Notes: generated from the letters alone by a model not told the origin. A DNA stretch of 64,000 nt from Streptomyces asiaticus (GCF_018138715.1 NZ_JAGSHX010000006.1:8370001-8434000); one strand, 5' to 3'. Positions 1 to 9,335 are shown, counted from the first letter of the stretch. Made by a program: numbers and translations.

Positions 1-165
1 CAGCCCGCAGAAGACGAAGTCGAGATAGCCGATGTGGTTGCTCACCAGAACCGCGCCACCCGTCTGCGGGACATTCTCGGTGCCCTTGATGTCGAAGCGC
101 AGATCGAGCGCCTTGAACATGGTGCGGGCGATGCCGATCACCGGCGGGTAGACGAGCTCTGCCAT
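1..165 (-). CDS. 1-acyl-glycerol-3-phosphate acyltransferase (PlsC family), N-terminal part only
   Basis: The gene runs off the left edge, so only the first 55 codons are visible. They include NHIGYLD, the HX4D acyltransferase signature in which His and Asp form the catalytic dyad that moves an acyl chain from acyl-CoA or acyl-ACP to a lysophospholipid. The hydrophobic start (VYPPVIGIARTMF) fits a membrane-associated PlsC enzyme of phosphatidic acid synthesis. The ATG is the first start in the open frame. It is divergent from the thioredoxin-like gene across about 216 bp. The family call is firm; the exact substrate cannot be told from this fragment. Confidence 0.8.
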   Translation of the reverse strand, partial: MAELVYPPVIGIARTMFKALDLRFDIKGTENVPQTGGAVLVSNHIGYLDFVFCGL

Positions 166-381
166 CGAGGACCCTTCGTCGTATGCCTGGGGAGGGCTCT
201 CCCAGCGGAAGTTACGCGGCCGTAGGTATCCGGCTTCTGGCAGATGGTGCCCGATGTCGTCTCTTTGTGCTACCGCACGGCACGGCCCGGCCGAGAGATC
301 CTCATCACGTCGGGGAGCCGCCGGGGAATCCCCGGGCCGCCCAGGACGCTGCACCAGGGAGGCCCGAACGGGAGGAGACAG

Positions 382-708
382 GTGCGAGACGGCGACGGAA
401 GCCGGCGGCTGGGCGCCGCCGAGCTCGGCGCGGAGCTGGGGGAGCGGGCGACGCTGATCCAGTTCTCCAGCGCCTTCTGCCAGCCCTGCCGGGCCACCCG
501 GCGGACGCTGTCCGAGGTGGCCGCGATGGTGGACGGGGTGGCACACATCGAGATCGACGCCGAGTCGAGGCTGGAGCTCGTCCGGGCGCTGGACATCGCC
601 CGCACCCCCACCGTGCTGGTGCTCGACGCGGCCGGGCGGGTCGTACGACGGGCCTCCGGGCCGCCGCGCCGGGCCGATGTCATCGCCGCTCTGGGTGATG
701 CCGTGTGA
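382..708 (+). CDS. thioredoxin-family protein
   Basis: This is a 108-residue single-domain thioredoxin fold. The redox motif is C33-Q-P-C36, and the cis-proline is in RTPTVLVLD near residue 75. Length is normal for a stand-alone thioredoxin. The dipeptide between the cysteines is QP rather than the classical GP, so it is a thioredoxin-like disulfide reductase rather than canonical TrxA. No signal peptide is seen, so it is probably cytoplasmic. I chose the GTG start because GGAGGAG sits 5 nt upstream; the frame stays open further upstream but without a better ribosome site. Redox partner unknown. Confidence 0.82.
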   Translation: MRDGDGSRRLGAAELGAELGERATLIQFSSAFCQPCRATRRTLSEVAAMVDGVAHIEIDAESRLELVRALDIARTPTVLVLDAAGRVVRRASGPPRRADVIAALGDAV

Positions 709-903
709 GCCTCCGCGCCCCGGCCCCACTTGACGGTCCGCACCCCGCGTGGTCAGGGTGAACGGCATGCGGCCTGGACCCCTTCTTTACGGACGTGTGC
801 ACGTGGACCTGATGCGGACCGCCGGCGCACGGTGTCCGGGCGGGTGAGCGAACGAGAGGACAAGCGCAGCCCCCGCCCGCACCTCCGGCAGAAGGACAAC
901 TCC

Positions 904-1410
904 ATGACGGCAACGCACGACCTCGGCACGTCCCCGCTGACGACGTCCGACCTCTTCCGCTCCGTCTTCCGCCGGCACGCCTCCGGCGTCGCCGTGATCA
1001 CCGCCCAGGGCACCCGCCCGGTCGGCTTCACCGCCACCTCCCTCGCCTCCGTGGCCGCCGAGCCGCCGCTGCTCTCCTTCGGCGTGGGCACCGGCTCCTC
1101 GAGCTGGCCGGTGCTCTCCGAGGCCGAGTACGTCGGTGTCCACATTCTGGGCGAGCACCAGCGGGAGCTGGCCGGGACCTTCGCGCGCAGCGGTGCCGAC
1201 CGCTTCGGACCGGCCACCGGCTGGCGCTCGGGACCGGAGGGCGTACCGGTGCTCGACGGGGTGCTGGCGTGGCTGGTGTGCCGGGTGGTGGCCCGGATAC
1301 CCGCCGGGGACCACCGGGTGCTGATCGGCGAGGTCACCACGGGTACGGCGGCCGGGGCCGGCCGTCCGCTGCTGTACCACCAGGGGCGCTTCAACGCGCT
1401 CCGCGACTGA
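904..1410 (+). CDS. flavin reductase family protein (FMN-binding split barrel)
   Basis: The 168-residue protein has the layout of short-chain flavin reductases (HpaC/ActVB type). FRSVFRRHASGVAVITA lies at the N-terminus, followed by GFTATSLASVAAEPPLLSFGV, which binds FMN, and the C-terminal pair DHRVLIGEV and PLLYHQGRFNAL. Such enzymes use NAD(P)H to supply reduced flavin to a two-component monooxygenase. No oxygenase partner is adjacent, so its client is unknown. The ATG follows AGAAGGACA at suitable spacing. A longer open frame upstream starts inside GC-rich non-coding sequence and is unlikely. It appears monocistronic. Confidence 0.88.
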   Translation: MTATHDLGTSPLTTSDLFRSVFRRHASGVAVITAQGTRPVGFTATSLASVAAEPPLLSFGVGTGSSSWPVLSEAEYVGVHILGEHQRELAGTFARSGADRFGPATGWRSGPEGVPVLDGVLAWLVCRVVARIPAGDHRVLIGEVTTGTAAGAGRPLLYHQGRFNALRD

Positions 1411-1674
1411 CCTGCCACGCGCTCCGCGGCCGGCCCGCGCCCCCTCGGTTGGCATGTACGCCTCGCGTTGATCACGGCCGTTGGCAAGGTCACAGTTCAA
1501 GCGGGTTGCGCATGGGGAATGAGCTGGGTGTACTGACGAGTAATATTTTGCTGCGGTGCATGGGCCGCCCCGGCAGGAAACCGCCCGCGGTACCGCCCGG
1601 GTCCCGCCCCCGAAGGCGCCTATGCTGCCAGCAACAAGGCAGCTCGGTAGAGACGATGCAGTAGGAGAGCCGGC

Positions 1675-2460
1675 GTGAGCTTGAGGATCGTTGTCTGTGT
1701 TAAGTACGTGCCCGACGCCACCGGCGACCGGCACTTCGCCGAAGACCTGACCGTCGATCGCGACGACGTGGACGGCCTGCTCTCGGAGCTGGACGAGTAC
1801 GCGGTCGAGCAGGCCCTCCAGATCGCCGACGAGGCCGATGACGCCGAGATCACCGTGCTGACCGTCGGCCCGGAGGACGCCAAGGACGCGCTGCGCAAGG
1901 CGCTGTCGATGGGGGCGGACAAGGCCGTGCACGTCGAGGACGAGGATCTGCACGGGACCGACGCGCTGGGCACCTCGCTGGTGCTGGCCAGGGCCATCGA
2001 GAAGACCGGCTACGACCTGGTGGTCTGCGGGATGGCTTCCACGGACGGCACGATGGGCGTGCTTGCGGCGATGCTGGCGGAGCGCCTGGGTGTGCCGCAG
2101 GTGTCGCTGCTGTCGGAGGTGTCGGTCGAGGACGGCACGGTGACGGGGCGCCGTGACGGGGACACCGCGACCGAGCAGCTTCAGGCGCGGCTTCCGGCGG
2201 TGGTGTCGGTGACCGACCAGTCCGGTGAGGCCCGCTACCCGTCGTTCAAGGGCATCATGGCGGCGAAGAAGAAGCCGGTGGCCTCCTGGGATCTGTCCGA
2301 CCTCGACATCGAGGCCGAGGACGTGGGGCTGGAGGGTGCCTGGACGGCCGTGGAGGGCGCCACCGAGCGTCCGGCCCGCACCGCGGGCACGATCGTCAAG
2401 GACGAGGGCGAGGGCGGTAAGCAGCTCGCCGCCTTTCTCGCGGAGCGCAAATTCATCTGA
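1675..2460 (+). CDS. etfB: electron transfer flavoprotein beta subunit
   Basis: At 261 residues this is normal length for EtfB. It opens with SLRIVVCVKYVPDA and carries the AMP/ADP-binding region around residues 100-135 (LGTSLVLARAIEKTGYDLVVCGMASTDGTMG). With EtfA it accepts electrons from acyl-CoA dehydrogenases and passes them to the quinone pool. The GTG start follows AGGAGAG. The last three codons and stop (K-F-I-TGA) are echoed 30 bp downstream at 2479-2490 as AAGTTCATCTGA, which looks like a small 3'-end duplication. etfA follows after 84 bp, so the two are probably cotranscribed. Confidence 0.96.
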   Translation: MSLRIVVCVKYVPDATGDRHFAEDLTVDRDDVDGLLSELDEYAVEQALQIADEADDAEITVLTVGPEDAKDALRKALSMGADKAVHVEDEDLHGTDALGTSLVLARAIEKTGYDLVVCGMASTDGTMGVLAAMLAERLGVPQVSLLSEVSVEDGTVTGRRDGDTATEQLQARLPAVVSVTDQSGEARYPSFKGIMAAKKKPVASWDLSDLDIEAEDVGLEGAWTAVEGATERPARTAGTIVKDEGEGGKQLAAFLAERKFI

Positions 2461-2544
2461 CGCTGCCTGGCGGGTCAGAAGTTCATCTGAGCCGCGCCGT
2501 CCCTACCGTCCAGATCTTTCGCATGTCGCAGGAGAGCGATTCCC

Positions 2545-3507
2545 ATGGCTGAAGTCCTTGTCTTTGTCGACCACGTGGACGGTGCCGTCCGCAAGCCCAC
2601 TCTGGAGCTGCTGACCCTGGCCCGCCGCATCGGCGAGCCGGTCGCGGTCTCCCTCGGCTCCGGTGCCGAGAACACCGCGCCCGCCCTCGCCGAGCATGGC
2701 GCGGTGAGGGTCCTGACCGCGGAGGCGCCCGAGTTCGCCGACTACCTGGTCGTTCCGAAGGTGGATGCGGTCCAGGCCGCGTTTGAGGCCGTCTCGCCGT
2801 CCGCCGTGCTGTTCCCGTCCTCCGCGGAGGGCAAGGAGATCGCGGCCCGGCTCGCGGTCCGTATCGGCTCGGGCATCATCACCGACGCGGTGGACCTGGA
2901 GGCCGGTGAGGAGGGTCCGGTGGCCACGCAGTCGGTCTTCGCCGCCGCCTTCACCACCAGGTCCCGGGTCAGCAGGGGCACTCCGGTGATCACCGTGAAG
3001 CCGAACTCGGCGGCGGTGGAGGCGGCCCCGGCCGCGGGCGCGGTCGAGGCGCTTGAGGTGTCCTTCTCGGAGAAGGCGACCGGTACGAAGGTCGTGGCGC
3101 GTACGCCGCGTGAGTCGACCGGGCGTCCGGACCTGACCGAGGCCGCGATCGTGGTCTCCGGTGGCCGTGGTGTGGGTGGCGCGGAGAACTTCCCCGTGGT
3201 CGAGGCGCTCGCCGACTCCCTGGGTGCGGCCGTGGGCGCCTCGCGCGCCGCGGTGGACGCGGGCTGGTACCCGCACACCAATCAGGTGGGCCAGACCGGC
3301 AAGACCGTTTCGCCGCAGCTGTACATCGCGGCGGGTATCTCGGGGGCGATCCAGCACCGGGCCGGTATGCAGACCTCGAAGACCATCGTGGCCGTCAACA
3401 AGGATGCCGAGGCCCCGATCTTCGACCTGGTCGACTACGGCGTGGTCGGTGACCTCTTCGAGGTCGTCCCGCAGCTGACCGAGGAGGTCAAGACCCGCAA
3501 GGGCTGA
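2545..3507 (+). CDS. etfA: electron transfer flavoprotein alpha subunit
   Basis: The 320-residue protein has the EtfA N-terminal domain ([22 protein letters not shown]) and the conserved C-terminal FAD-binding domain. The latter has [32 protein letters not shown] followed by [24 protein letters not shown] near residues 230-300, which holds the FAD that exchanges electrons with dehydrogenases. The start ATG has AGGAGAG upstream. It forms a two-gene unit with etfB and ends in a very strong hairpin terminator beginning 17 bp after the stop codon. No ETF-ubiquinone oxidoreductase or acyl-CoA dehydrogenase is encoded nearby. Confidence 0.96.
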   Translation: MAEVLVFVDHVDGAVRKPTLELLTLARRIGEPVAVSLGSGAENTAPALAEHGAVRVLTAEAPEFADYLVVPKVDAVQAAFEAVSPSAVLFPSSAEGKEIAARLAVRIGSGIITDAVDLEAGEEGPVATQSVFAAAFTTRSRVSRGTPVITVKPNSAAVEAAPAAGAVEALEVSFSEKATGTKVVARTPRESTGRPDLTEAAIVVSGGRGVGGAENFPVVEALADSLGAAVGASRAAVDAGWYPHTNQVGQTGKTVSPQLYIAAGISGAIQHRAGMQTSKTIVAVNKDAEAPIFDLVDYGVVGDLFEVVPQLTEEVKTRKG

Positions 3508-3523
3508 CCCCCGCCGGATCTCC

Positions 3524-3560
3524 GCGAGGCCCCGCACGCGATGCGCGTGCGGGGCCTCGC
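3524..3560 (+). terminator. intrinsic terminator-like hairpin after etfA
   Basis: GCGAGGCCCCGCACGCG at 3524-3540 and its perfect reverse complement at 3544-3560 form a 17-bp stem with an ATG loop. There is no U-tract, as is usual for Streptomyces terminators. It lies directly after the etfBA unit. Confidence 0.8.
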
Positions 3561-3665
3561 GGCTGCCGGGAGGGTGTTGACCCGCGGTTCCACGGCTGGC
3601 TAACTTCACTGCACGGATCATCGTTTCCGTACAGCGGAAATGGCGGGAAGGGTGGAGGAGCGGAC

Positions 3666-4958
3666 ATGGAGCCTCAGAAGACGGTGCGGACCAGCCTGCC
3701 CGGTGCCGTACGGGCGTCCATCGCCGACTCCCTCGCCGCCGTCGACGCCGAGCTCGCCCGCCGCTATCCCGGCGACCCGGGCACCCGTCAGCCCGTCCAC
3801 ACCGTCTACGTCCCGGCCGACCTCTTCACCGCCGGTACGGTGCGCGACTGGGGCGACCAGGCGCTGGCGGCCCTCGACCGGCACGCCCCCGACGCCGCCT
3901 CCTTCGCCGCCGTCCTCGGCCTCCCCGGCGAACTCGCCGAACCCGTCCACACCCGGGTGCGGGCCAAGCTCGAGCGCGAGCCCGTGGAGGATCTGCGGAT
4001 CGACTTCGAGGACGGCTACGGCCCCCGCCCCGACGCCGAGGAGGACGCCGCGGCCGTCCGCGCCGCCTCGCTCGTCGCGGCCGCCGGCGCGGAGGGCACC
4101 GCGCCGCCCTACGTGGGCATCCGCATGAAGTGCCTGGAGGCCGCCGTACGCGACCGCGGCATCCGCACCCTCGACATCTTCCTCACCGGGCTGATGGCGT
4201 CCGGAGGGCTGCCGGACGGCCTGGTGCTCACCCTGCCCAAGGTGACGTACGCCGAGCAGGTCACCGCGATGGCCCGGCTGTGCGAGGAGTTCGAGAAGGC
4301 GCACGGACTCGCCCCCGGCCGCATCGGCTTCGAGATCCAGATCGAGACCACCCAGGCCATCCTCGGCCCGGACGGTCGCGCCACCGTCGCCCGGATGATC
4401 GACGCCGCCGAGGGGCGGGCCACCGGACTGCACTACGGCACCTTCGACTACAGCGCCTCCTGTGGCGTCGGCGCCGCCCACCAGTCCATGGACCACCCCG
4501 TGGCCGACCACGCCAAGGCCGTGATGCAGGTCGCCGCCGCGGGCACCGGCGTACGGCTCTCCGACGGCTCCACCAACGTGCTGCCGGTCGGCCCCACCGA
4601 GCGGGTCCACGACGCCTGGCGGCTCCACCACCGCCTGGTCCGGCGGTCGTTGGCGCGCGCCTACTACCAGGGCTGGGACATGCACCCCGGCCACCTCCCG
4701 ACCCGCTACGCCGCCGTCTACGCGTTCTACCGCGAGGGCCTGGAGGCGGCCGCGGAACGGCTCGCCGCGTATGTGGACCGTACGGCCGGAGGAACCGGCA
4801 TCGCCGACGAACCGGCCACCGCGAAGGCGCTCAGCGGTCACTTGGTGCGCGGGCTGGACTGCGGGGCTCTCGACGGCGCCGAGGTCGAGCGGCTGACCGG
4901 GCTCGGCCGCGCCGAACTCGACGCGCTGGCGGGCCGCGTCGCCCCGGCTGCCTCCTGA
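3666..4958 (+). CDS. HpcH/HpaI-superfamily aldolase/lyase-like protein (DUF6986)
   Basis: The 430-residue protein contains TIM-barrel segments typical of the PEP-mutase/citrate-lyase superfamily. Examples are DLRIDFEDGYGPRPDAEED (acidic, possible metal ligands, about residues 115-135), VLTLPKVTYAEQV, and IGFEIQIETTQAI around residues 220-232, which resembles the malyl-CoA/citrate lyase E-x-Q-x-E active-site strand. It is longer than HpcH aldolases. I recognise it as the actinobacterial DUF6986 family, whose reaction I cannot state. An ATG with GGAGGAGCGGAC upstream fixes the start. It stands alone; the next gene begins about 140 bp later. Confidence 0.8.
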   Translation: MEPQKTVRTSLPGAVRASIADSLAAVDAELARRYPGDPGTRQPVHTVYVPADLFTAGTVRDWGDQALAALDRHAPDAASFAAVLGLPGELAEPVHTRVRAKLEREPVEDLRIDFEDGYGPRPDAEEDAAAVRAASLVAAAGAEGTAPPYVGIRMKCLEAAVRDRGIRTLDIFLTGLMASGGLPDGLVLTLPKVTYAEQVTAMARLCEEFEKAHGLAPGRIGFEIQIETTQAILGPDGRATVARMIDAAEGRATGLHYGTFDYSASCGVGAAHQSMDHPVADHAKAVMQVAAAGTGVRLSDGSTNVLPVGPTERVHDAWRLHHRLVRRSLARAYYQGWDMHPGHLPTRYAAVYAFYREGLEAAAERLAAYVDRTAGGTGIADEPATAKALSGHLVRGLDCGALDGAEVERLTGLGRAELDALAGRVAPAAS

Positions 4959-5098
4959 CCGACCCCGGAACACCGGATCCGCGGGAGCCCACGGATCGGC
5001 CCGTACCACCGGGCCCGCTGATCCGCTTGGCCACATCCGCTCACCCGCACGTGGCACCCGGGATGCGGCCCCGCCGGTGAAGGCGGGAGATGGGTGTC

Positions 5099-6310
5099 AT
5101 GGCCAGAAGCGCCGTGTCGGCCCTGCTGATCCTGCTCGGTTGCCTCCTCGTACCGGTGTCCGTGCTGACGGTGTGGGTCCACGACATCGTCCTGGACACC
5201 GACCGCTATGTGGCGACCGTCGCCCCGCTCGCGAAGGACCCGGCGATCCAGGACACCGCCGTGGACCAGGTCAGCCAGGCCGTCGACATCCGCCACAACA
5301 GCCAGGAGATCACCGCCGGCATCGCCTCCTGGCTGCGCGCCCACGGCCTCCCGGAGCGGGCCGCCGACACCATCGAGGGGCTGGCCCCGCAGCTGGACTC
5401 GGCCCTGGACCAGGCGGTGCGGAAGGTGGCCGTCCACATCGTGCGCAGCGAGCAGTTCCCCGCCGTGTGGACCGGCGCCAACCGGGCCGCACACACCGCC
5501 GTCGTGAGCGCCCTCACCGGCAAGGGCGGCGGGCCGGTCGGCGTCGAGGGCCACACCGTCACCCTCAACGTCGGCGCCGCCGTGGAGCGGGTCAGACAGC
5601 AGCTGGTGGACGCCGGGCTCCCCGCGGTGACCGGCATCCCGGACATCCACCAGCGGCTCGTCCTCTTCCACTCCGACCGGCTCGACACCATCCGACGGTC
5701 GGCGCGCCTGCTCGACCTGGCCGGGAACTGGCTGCCCGCGCTGACCGTGACCCTCGGCGGTACGGGAGTGCTGCTCGCCCGCCGGCGCCGCCGGGCGCTC
5801 GCCCGCGCGGCCCTGGGCACCGCGCTCGCCTCCCTCGCCCTGGCCCTGGTCCTCGTGGTGGGCCGCCGCTACTACCTCGACCATGTGCCGACGAGCGTAC
5901 TGTCCCGGGAGGCCGCCTCGGTCCTCTTCGACACGGTGGTGCGCTTCCTGCGGGTCACCGTGCTCACCGTGCTGGTGCTCGGCCTCGTGGTCGCGCTCGG
6001 CGCCTATCTGGCAGGGCCGGGGCGGCTGCCGAGCACCGTACGCGGCCGGGCCGAGGTCCTCGCCGACAGCGCGGCCCGCTGGGGCGCGGCCCACGGGATG
6101 CGCACCGGCCGGGCCGGCACCTGGACCGCCGACCACCGGCGGGGACTGACGACGACGGCCCTGCTGGTGCCGGTCGCGGTGTTCGCCCTGTGGAACCACC
6201 CCACCGTGCTGACGGTGCTCTTCCTGGTGCTGATCCTGCTGGCCGCCCTCGCCGTGATCGCCCTCCTGGCCGCCACGGGCCGCACGGGTGCACACGGCCG
6301 GGGCGGTTGA
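5099..6310 (+). CDS. multi-pass membrane protein with a large extracytoplasmic N-terminal loop
   Basis: The 403-residue protein starts with one membrane helix (ALLILLGCLLVPVSVLTVWV). A polar region of about 180 residues follows with no cysteines and recurring amphipathic segments (VATVAPLAKDPAIQDTAVDQV, then repeated helices). Four or five helices come after residue 200, the last two near the C-terminus. This is a conserved Streptomyces membrane protein without assigned function. I chose the second ATG because GGGAG lies 9 nt upstream; an ATG three codons earlier (5090) is also possible. It converges on the GAP-family gene with a 30-bp gap. Confidence 0.78.
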   Translation: MARSAVSALLILLGCLLVPVSVLTVWVHDIVLDTDRYVATVAPLAKDPAIQDTAVDQVSQAVDIRHNSQEITAGIASWLRAHGLPERAADTIEGLAPQLDSALDQAVRKVAVHIVRSEQFPAVWTGANRAAHTAVVSALTGKGGGPVGVEGHTVTLNVGAAVERVRQQLVDAGLPAVTGIPDIHQRLVLFHSDRLDTIRRSARLLDLAGNWLPALTVTLGGTGVLLARRRRRALARAALGTALASLALALVLVVGRRYYLDHVPTSVLSREAASVLFDTVVRFLRVTVLTVLVLGLVVALGAYLAGPGRLPSTVRGRAEVLADSAARWGAAHGMRTGRAGTWTADHRRGLTTTALLVPVAVFALWNHPTVLTVLFLVLILLAALAVIALLAATGRTGAHGRGG

Positions 6311-6340
6311 GCCGGGGCGGGGTGGTCCGCCCACAAGCCG

Positions 6341-6973
6341 TCAGGGGGCCAGGATGAGCACGATGAAGATCAGGCACGCGGCGACATTGACCACCCAGCT
6401 ATGGGTGGTGAGCCATTCCCGGAGCCGGGGCATCGCGCGCCGCGCCCGGTCGCCGAGGAGGAGGTAGACCAGCAGCGGCAGTGCCGCGATCAGCACGGTG
6501 GCGGCGATGAACGGCAGCGCCGCCGTCCATTCCGCGTCGTGCTGCTCCAGATTCGCCCCCACGGTCAGCATGACCGCGATGTCGGACGGCATGAGCAGGA
6601 TGATCAGAAAGCCGGTCGTGAGCGCCTTACGGGGATCGGCCTCCATCAGCGAGCCCAGCCACTTCGGCGGCTCGACCGTCCGCCGCTTCACCACGTTCTT
6701 CACGGCGACCAGCGCCAGCAGCCCCACCAGCACCAGTTGGACGACGACCGCCGCCACACCCCGACCGGACGAGTCGCCCGGTGCGATGGCCTGCCCCAGC
6801 AGCGCGAAGATCCCCCGGGCGAGGGCGACTCCCACCGCCGTGGCGATCGCCACCCCGAGCAGAAACGCCGGGCACACCCGCACCGGCCGCGCGGTGGTCA
6901 CGAGGACGACGGCGGCCACGATCTGCGGCCCCGCCATCATCGTGACGGCCAGGGGAAGAACCTGGAGTCCCAT
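6341..6973 (-). CDS. GAP-family / LysE-like membrane protein
   Basis: The 210-residue protein has about six hydrophobic helices and starts MGLQVLPLAVTMMAGPQIVAAVVLVTT, the layout of GAP (Sap/LysE-like) proteins. GAP proteins were named in mycobacteria for export of glycopeptidolipid, and related LysE proteins export small solutes. The central charged loop VKRRTVEPPKWLGSLMEADPRKAL separates two three-helix halves, as in this superfamily. The substrate is unknown here. Start ATG is the first in-frame ATG after a long upstream non-coding frame. It is divergent from the SHOCT-domain gene. Confidence 0.75.
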   Translation of the reverse strand: MGLQVLPLAVTMMAGPQIVAAVVLVTTARPVRVCPAFLLGVAIATAVGVALARGIFALLGQAIAPGDSSGRGVAAVVVQLVLVGLLALVAVKNVVKRRTVEPPKWLGSLMEADPRKALTTGFLIILLMPSDIAVMLTVGANLEQHDAEWTAALPFIAATVLIAALPLLVYLLLGDRARRAMPRLREWLTTHSWVVNVAACLIFIVLILAP

Positions 6974-7150
6974 GGTCCGCCCGCCCTTCCGGCCTCCGCC
7001 GCGTGGTGACGCCCCGCCCTCCCATTGGTACGCACTGCCCGCCCTTGTGGCATCCGCTGGTGAGCCGACCGGGGGCCGCCGTAAGCTGAGGATGTGGGTC
7101 CTGGTGGGGCCCTGGCGGCCTCGCCGGGTGTGTCCGACGGGAGGCAGACG

Positions 7151-7534
7151 ATGGACTATCCACTGCTGAATGTTTTTCTGACCACGATGTGGGTCTTTCT
7201 GTGGATCCTGTGGCTGTTTCTGCTGTTCCGCGTGTTCGCCGATCTCTTCCGCGACGACTCGCTGAACGGATGGGCCAAGGCGGGCTGGACCGTCTTCGTC
7301 CTGGTGCTGCCCTTCCTCGGCGTCTTCGTGTACCTGGTGGCACGTGGCCGTGGGATGGGCATGCGTGAGATGAAGCGGGCCGAGAAGGCGGAGGCGGACT
7401 TCCGGGAGTTCGTACGGACGACCGCCGCCACGGGCCGCGCGGAGGAGCTCGAGCACCTGGTGGAGCTCAAGAATCACGGCGACCTCACGGCCGAGGAGTA
7501 CGAGCGCGCCAAGGCAAAGGTGCTCGCCGCCTGA
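7151..7534 (+). CDS. small membrane protein with PLDc_N-like helices and C-terminal SHOCT domain
   Basis: The 127-residue protein has two N-terminal membrane helices (VFLTTMWVFLWILWLFLLFRV and WTVFVLVLPFLGVFVYLVARG), the PLDc_N arrangement. A charged linker follows, then a SHOCT motif at the end (LEHLVELKNHGDLTAEEYERAKAKVLAA). SHOCT is a short C-terminal oligomerisation or targeting motif. Proteins of this form are common in Streptomyces and usually of unknown role. A strong GGGAGG lies 6 nt before the ATG. It is a single gene, convergent with the lipoprotein gene. Confidence 0.82.
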   Translation: MDYPLLNVFLTTMWVFLWILWLFLLFRVFADLFRDDSLNGWAKAGWTVFVLVLPFLGVFVYLVARGRGMGMREMKRAEKAEADFREFVRTTAATGRAEELEHLVELKNHGDLTAEEYERAKAKVLAA

Positions 7535-7607
7535 GAGGTGGTGGAACGCCTTCGGGTTGTCGCGGGCGAAGGCGCGGGCGCCGTCGGGGCCGGACCGGTC
7601 AGTACGG

Positions 7608-8060
7608 TCAGTACCGCAGCGCCGTGCCCACGTTCGCCGTGATGCGGCCGGTGAGCTTGCGGTGGCTGCGGGCGGTGGCCGGAGTGGGCTGGTCCGGGGG
7701 CACCTTGGACAGGCGCAGGACGACGGCGTCCACCAAGTCCCCGCTCGCGTCGCGGAAGTTGACCTCGATGGCGTAGCCGGCCGGGTGCTTGGCCCGGTTG
7801 GTCACGGTCAGCGGTGCCACGGCCCGTCCCGCGCCGTCGCGGCTCACCCGGCCGACCTTCACCTCGCGCTTGGCCTGGGATCCGCCCTTGATCTTGTCCA
7901 GCTCGGCCTGCGCCGACGCCCTCGCGGACGCGACGGCGGCGGAGGCCCGGGACACCTCGGACGACGGGGTGCCCCCGCCGTCCGAACAGCCGACGGCCGC
8001 CGGCGCCAGCACGGCCATGAGGCTCACCGCGCAGATCGTCCGCGTTCGGCGCCCGCTCAT
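7608..8060 (-). CDS. putative secreted lipoprotein
   Basis: The 150-residue protein begins with a signal peptide (RRTRTICAVSLMAVLAPA) ending in the lipobox A-V-G-C, with lipid-acceptor Cys25 followed by SDGGG. The mature part has an Ala/Ser-rich helix (SRASAAVASARASAQAELDKIKGG) and then a beta-rich domain (VKVGRVSRDGAGRAVAPLTVTNRA) resembling extracytoplasmic FxLYD/DUF4352-like immunoglobulin folds. It should be anchored on the outer face of the membrane. The product is not recognised beyond this. It lies downstream of the LacI-type gene in the same direction, 149 bp away. Confidence 0.75.
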   Translation of the reverse strand: MSGRRTRTICAVSLMAVLAPAAVGCSDGGGTPSSEVSRASAAVASARASAQAELDKIKGGSQAKREVKVGRVSRDGAGRAVAPLTVTNRAKHPAGYAIEVNFRDASGDLVDAVVLRLSKVPPDQPTPATARSHRKLTGRITANVGTALRY

Positions 8061-8209
8061 CGCATCTCCCTCGTTCCGTCGGACGGGCCCCGGGCCCTCC
8101 GCCTCCACCCTCGGGGGAGTGGGAGACCGAGGCAACCGGAGCGGGGCCGTTCAGGCGTTCGGGGAAGGGCGCCGTTCGGGGAAGGAGTGTCGTTCGGAGA
8201 GGAGGGCGC

Positions 8210-9277
8210 TCAGGATGTCGCGGGCGGGGGCAGTTCGCCCGAGCCGCGCGGGATCAGCCGGGTCGGCAGGACGAGCCGCCGGGGGTCCCCGCCCGCGCCG
8301 TCGAGGCGGCGGAAGAGCAGATCGGCTGCCGTACGGCCGAGCTGGGCCGAGTCCTGGGCTATGACGGTGATCCCGGGGGAGAGCAGATCGGCGAGCTCGA
8401 AGTCGTCGAAGCCGATGAGGGCCACCGGCGTGGCGGGCGCGGGGCGCTCGGCCAGGACCCGTACGACCGTGACGGTGACCCGGTTGTTGCCCGCGAAGAG
8501 CGCGGTGACCGGCTCGGCGGCGTCCAGCATCGCGGTGGCCGCGGTCCGGACCCGCTCCGGATCGGTGGGGCCGAGCGAGACCCAGGCGTCATGGACCGGC
8601 AACCCGGCCTCGCTCATCGCCGCGTGATAGCCGCGCAGCCGTTCGGTGGCGGTGTGGATGCCGGGCAGGTCGCCGAGGAAGCCGATCCGGCGGTGGCCAT
8701 GGGCGATCAGATGGGCGACGGCGTCGTGGGAACCGCCGAAGCTGTCGGCGAGCACGGCGTCGGCGTCGATGCGCCCCGCGGGCCGGTCGACGAAGACGGT
8801 GGCGACCCCGGCCGCCATCTCGGGCGCCAGATAGCGGTGGTCATGGCCGGCCGGGATGATGACGAGGCCGTCGACCCGGCGCGCGCACAGCGCGAGCACC
8901 AGCTCCTGCTCCCGCTCGGGGTCCTCCGCGCTGGATCCGTTGATCAGCAGCGCGCCATGGGCCCGGGCGACCTCCTCGACGGCGCGGCTCAGCGGACCGT
9001 AGAAAGGGTCGGCCAGATCCTCCAGGACCAGTCCGATGCTCGCCGTACGGCCCTTGCGCAGAATGCGGGCGCTGTCATTGCGGCGGAAGCCGAGCGCGGT
9101 GATGGCCTCCTGGACGCGGCGCTCGGTGTCGGGGGTGACGCCCGGCTCGCCGTTGACCACTCTGGAGACGGTCTTGAGGCCGACTCCGGCCCGTGCGGCG
9201 ACGTCCTTCATAGTGGGCCGGGTGCCGTAACGGCGTGTGGGGGTGCGGCTGGCGGTGCCCGGGGCGGTGTCGGTCAC
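8210..9277 (-). CDS. LacI-family transcriptional regulator
   Basis: The 355-residue repressor has an N-terminal HTH and hinge helix (TMKDVAARAGVGLKTVSRVVNGEPGV, about residues 21-46). The periplasmic-binding-like effector domain follows (TASIGLVLEDLADPFYGPLSRAVEE, then FAGNNRVTV and ALIGFDDFELADLLSPGITV). Such repressors release DNA on binding a sugar. A perfect GACAACGTTGTC palindrome lies 59 bp upstream of its start, between it and the divergent ROK kinase, so it probably controls both (inference). The GTG start is supported by the homologous N-terminus; the ribosome site (GGGACGAG) is weak. Confidence 0.92.
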   Translation of the reverse strand: MTDTAPGTASRTPTRRYGTRPTMKDVAARAGVGLKTVSRVVNGEPGVTPDTERRVQEAITALGFRRNDSARILRKGRTASIGLVLEDLADPFYGPLSRAVEEVARAHGALLINGSSAEDPEREQELVLALCARRVDGLVIIPAGHDHRYLAPEMAAGVATVFVDRPAGRIDADAVLADSFGGSHDAVAHLIAHGHRRIGFLGDLPGIHTATERLRGYHAAMSEAGLPVHDAWVSLGPTDPERVRTAATAMLDAAEPVTALFAGNNRVTVTVVRVLAERPAPATPVALIGFDDFELADLLSPGITVIAQDSAQLGRTAADLLFRRLDGAGGDPRRLVLPTRLIPRGSGELPPPATS

Positions 9278-9335
9278 AGTGCGCTCGTCCCGTCGCTGGT
9301 CGTCGTGGGGGAAGGAGTGACGAGCATAGCCCCTG

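Noticed and set aside
4838..6334. Long antisense frame opposite the membrane protein gene
   Set aside because: His/Gln/Arg-rich nonsense; the opposite strand encodes a coherent membrane protein with a ribosome site.
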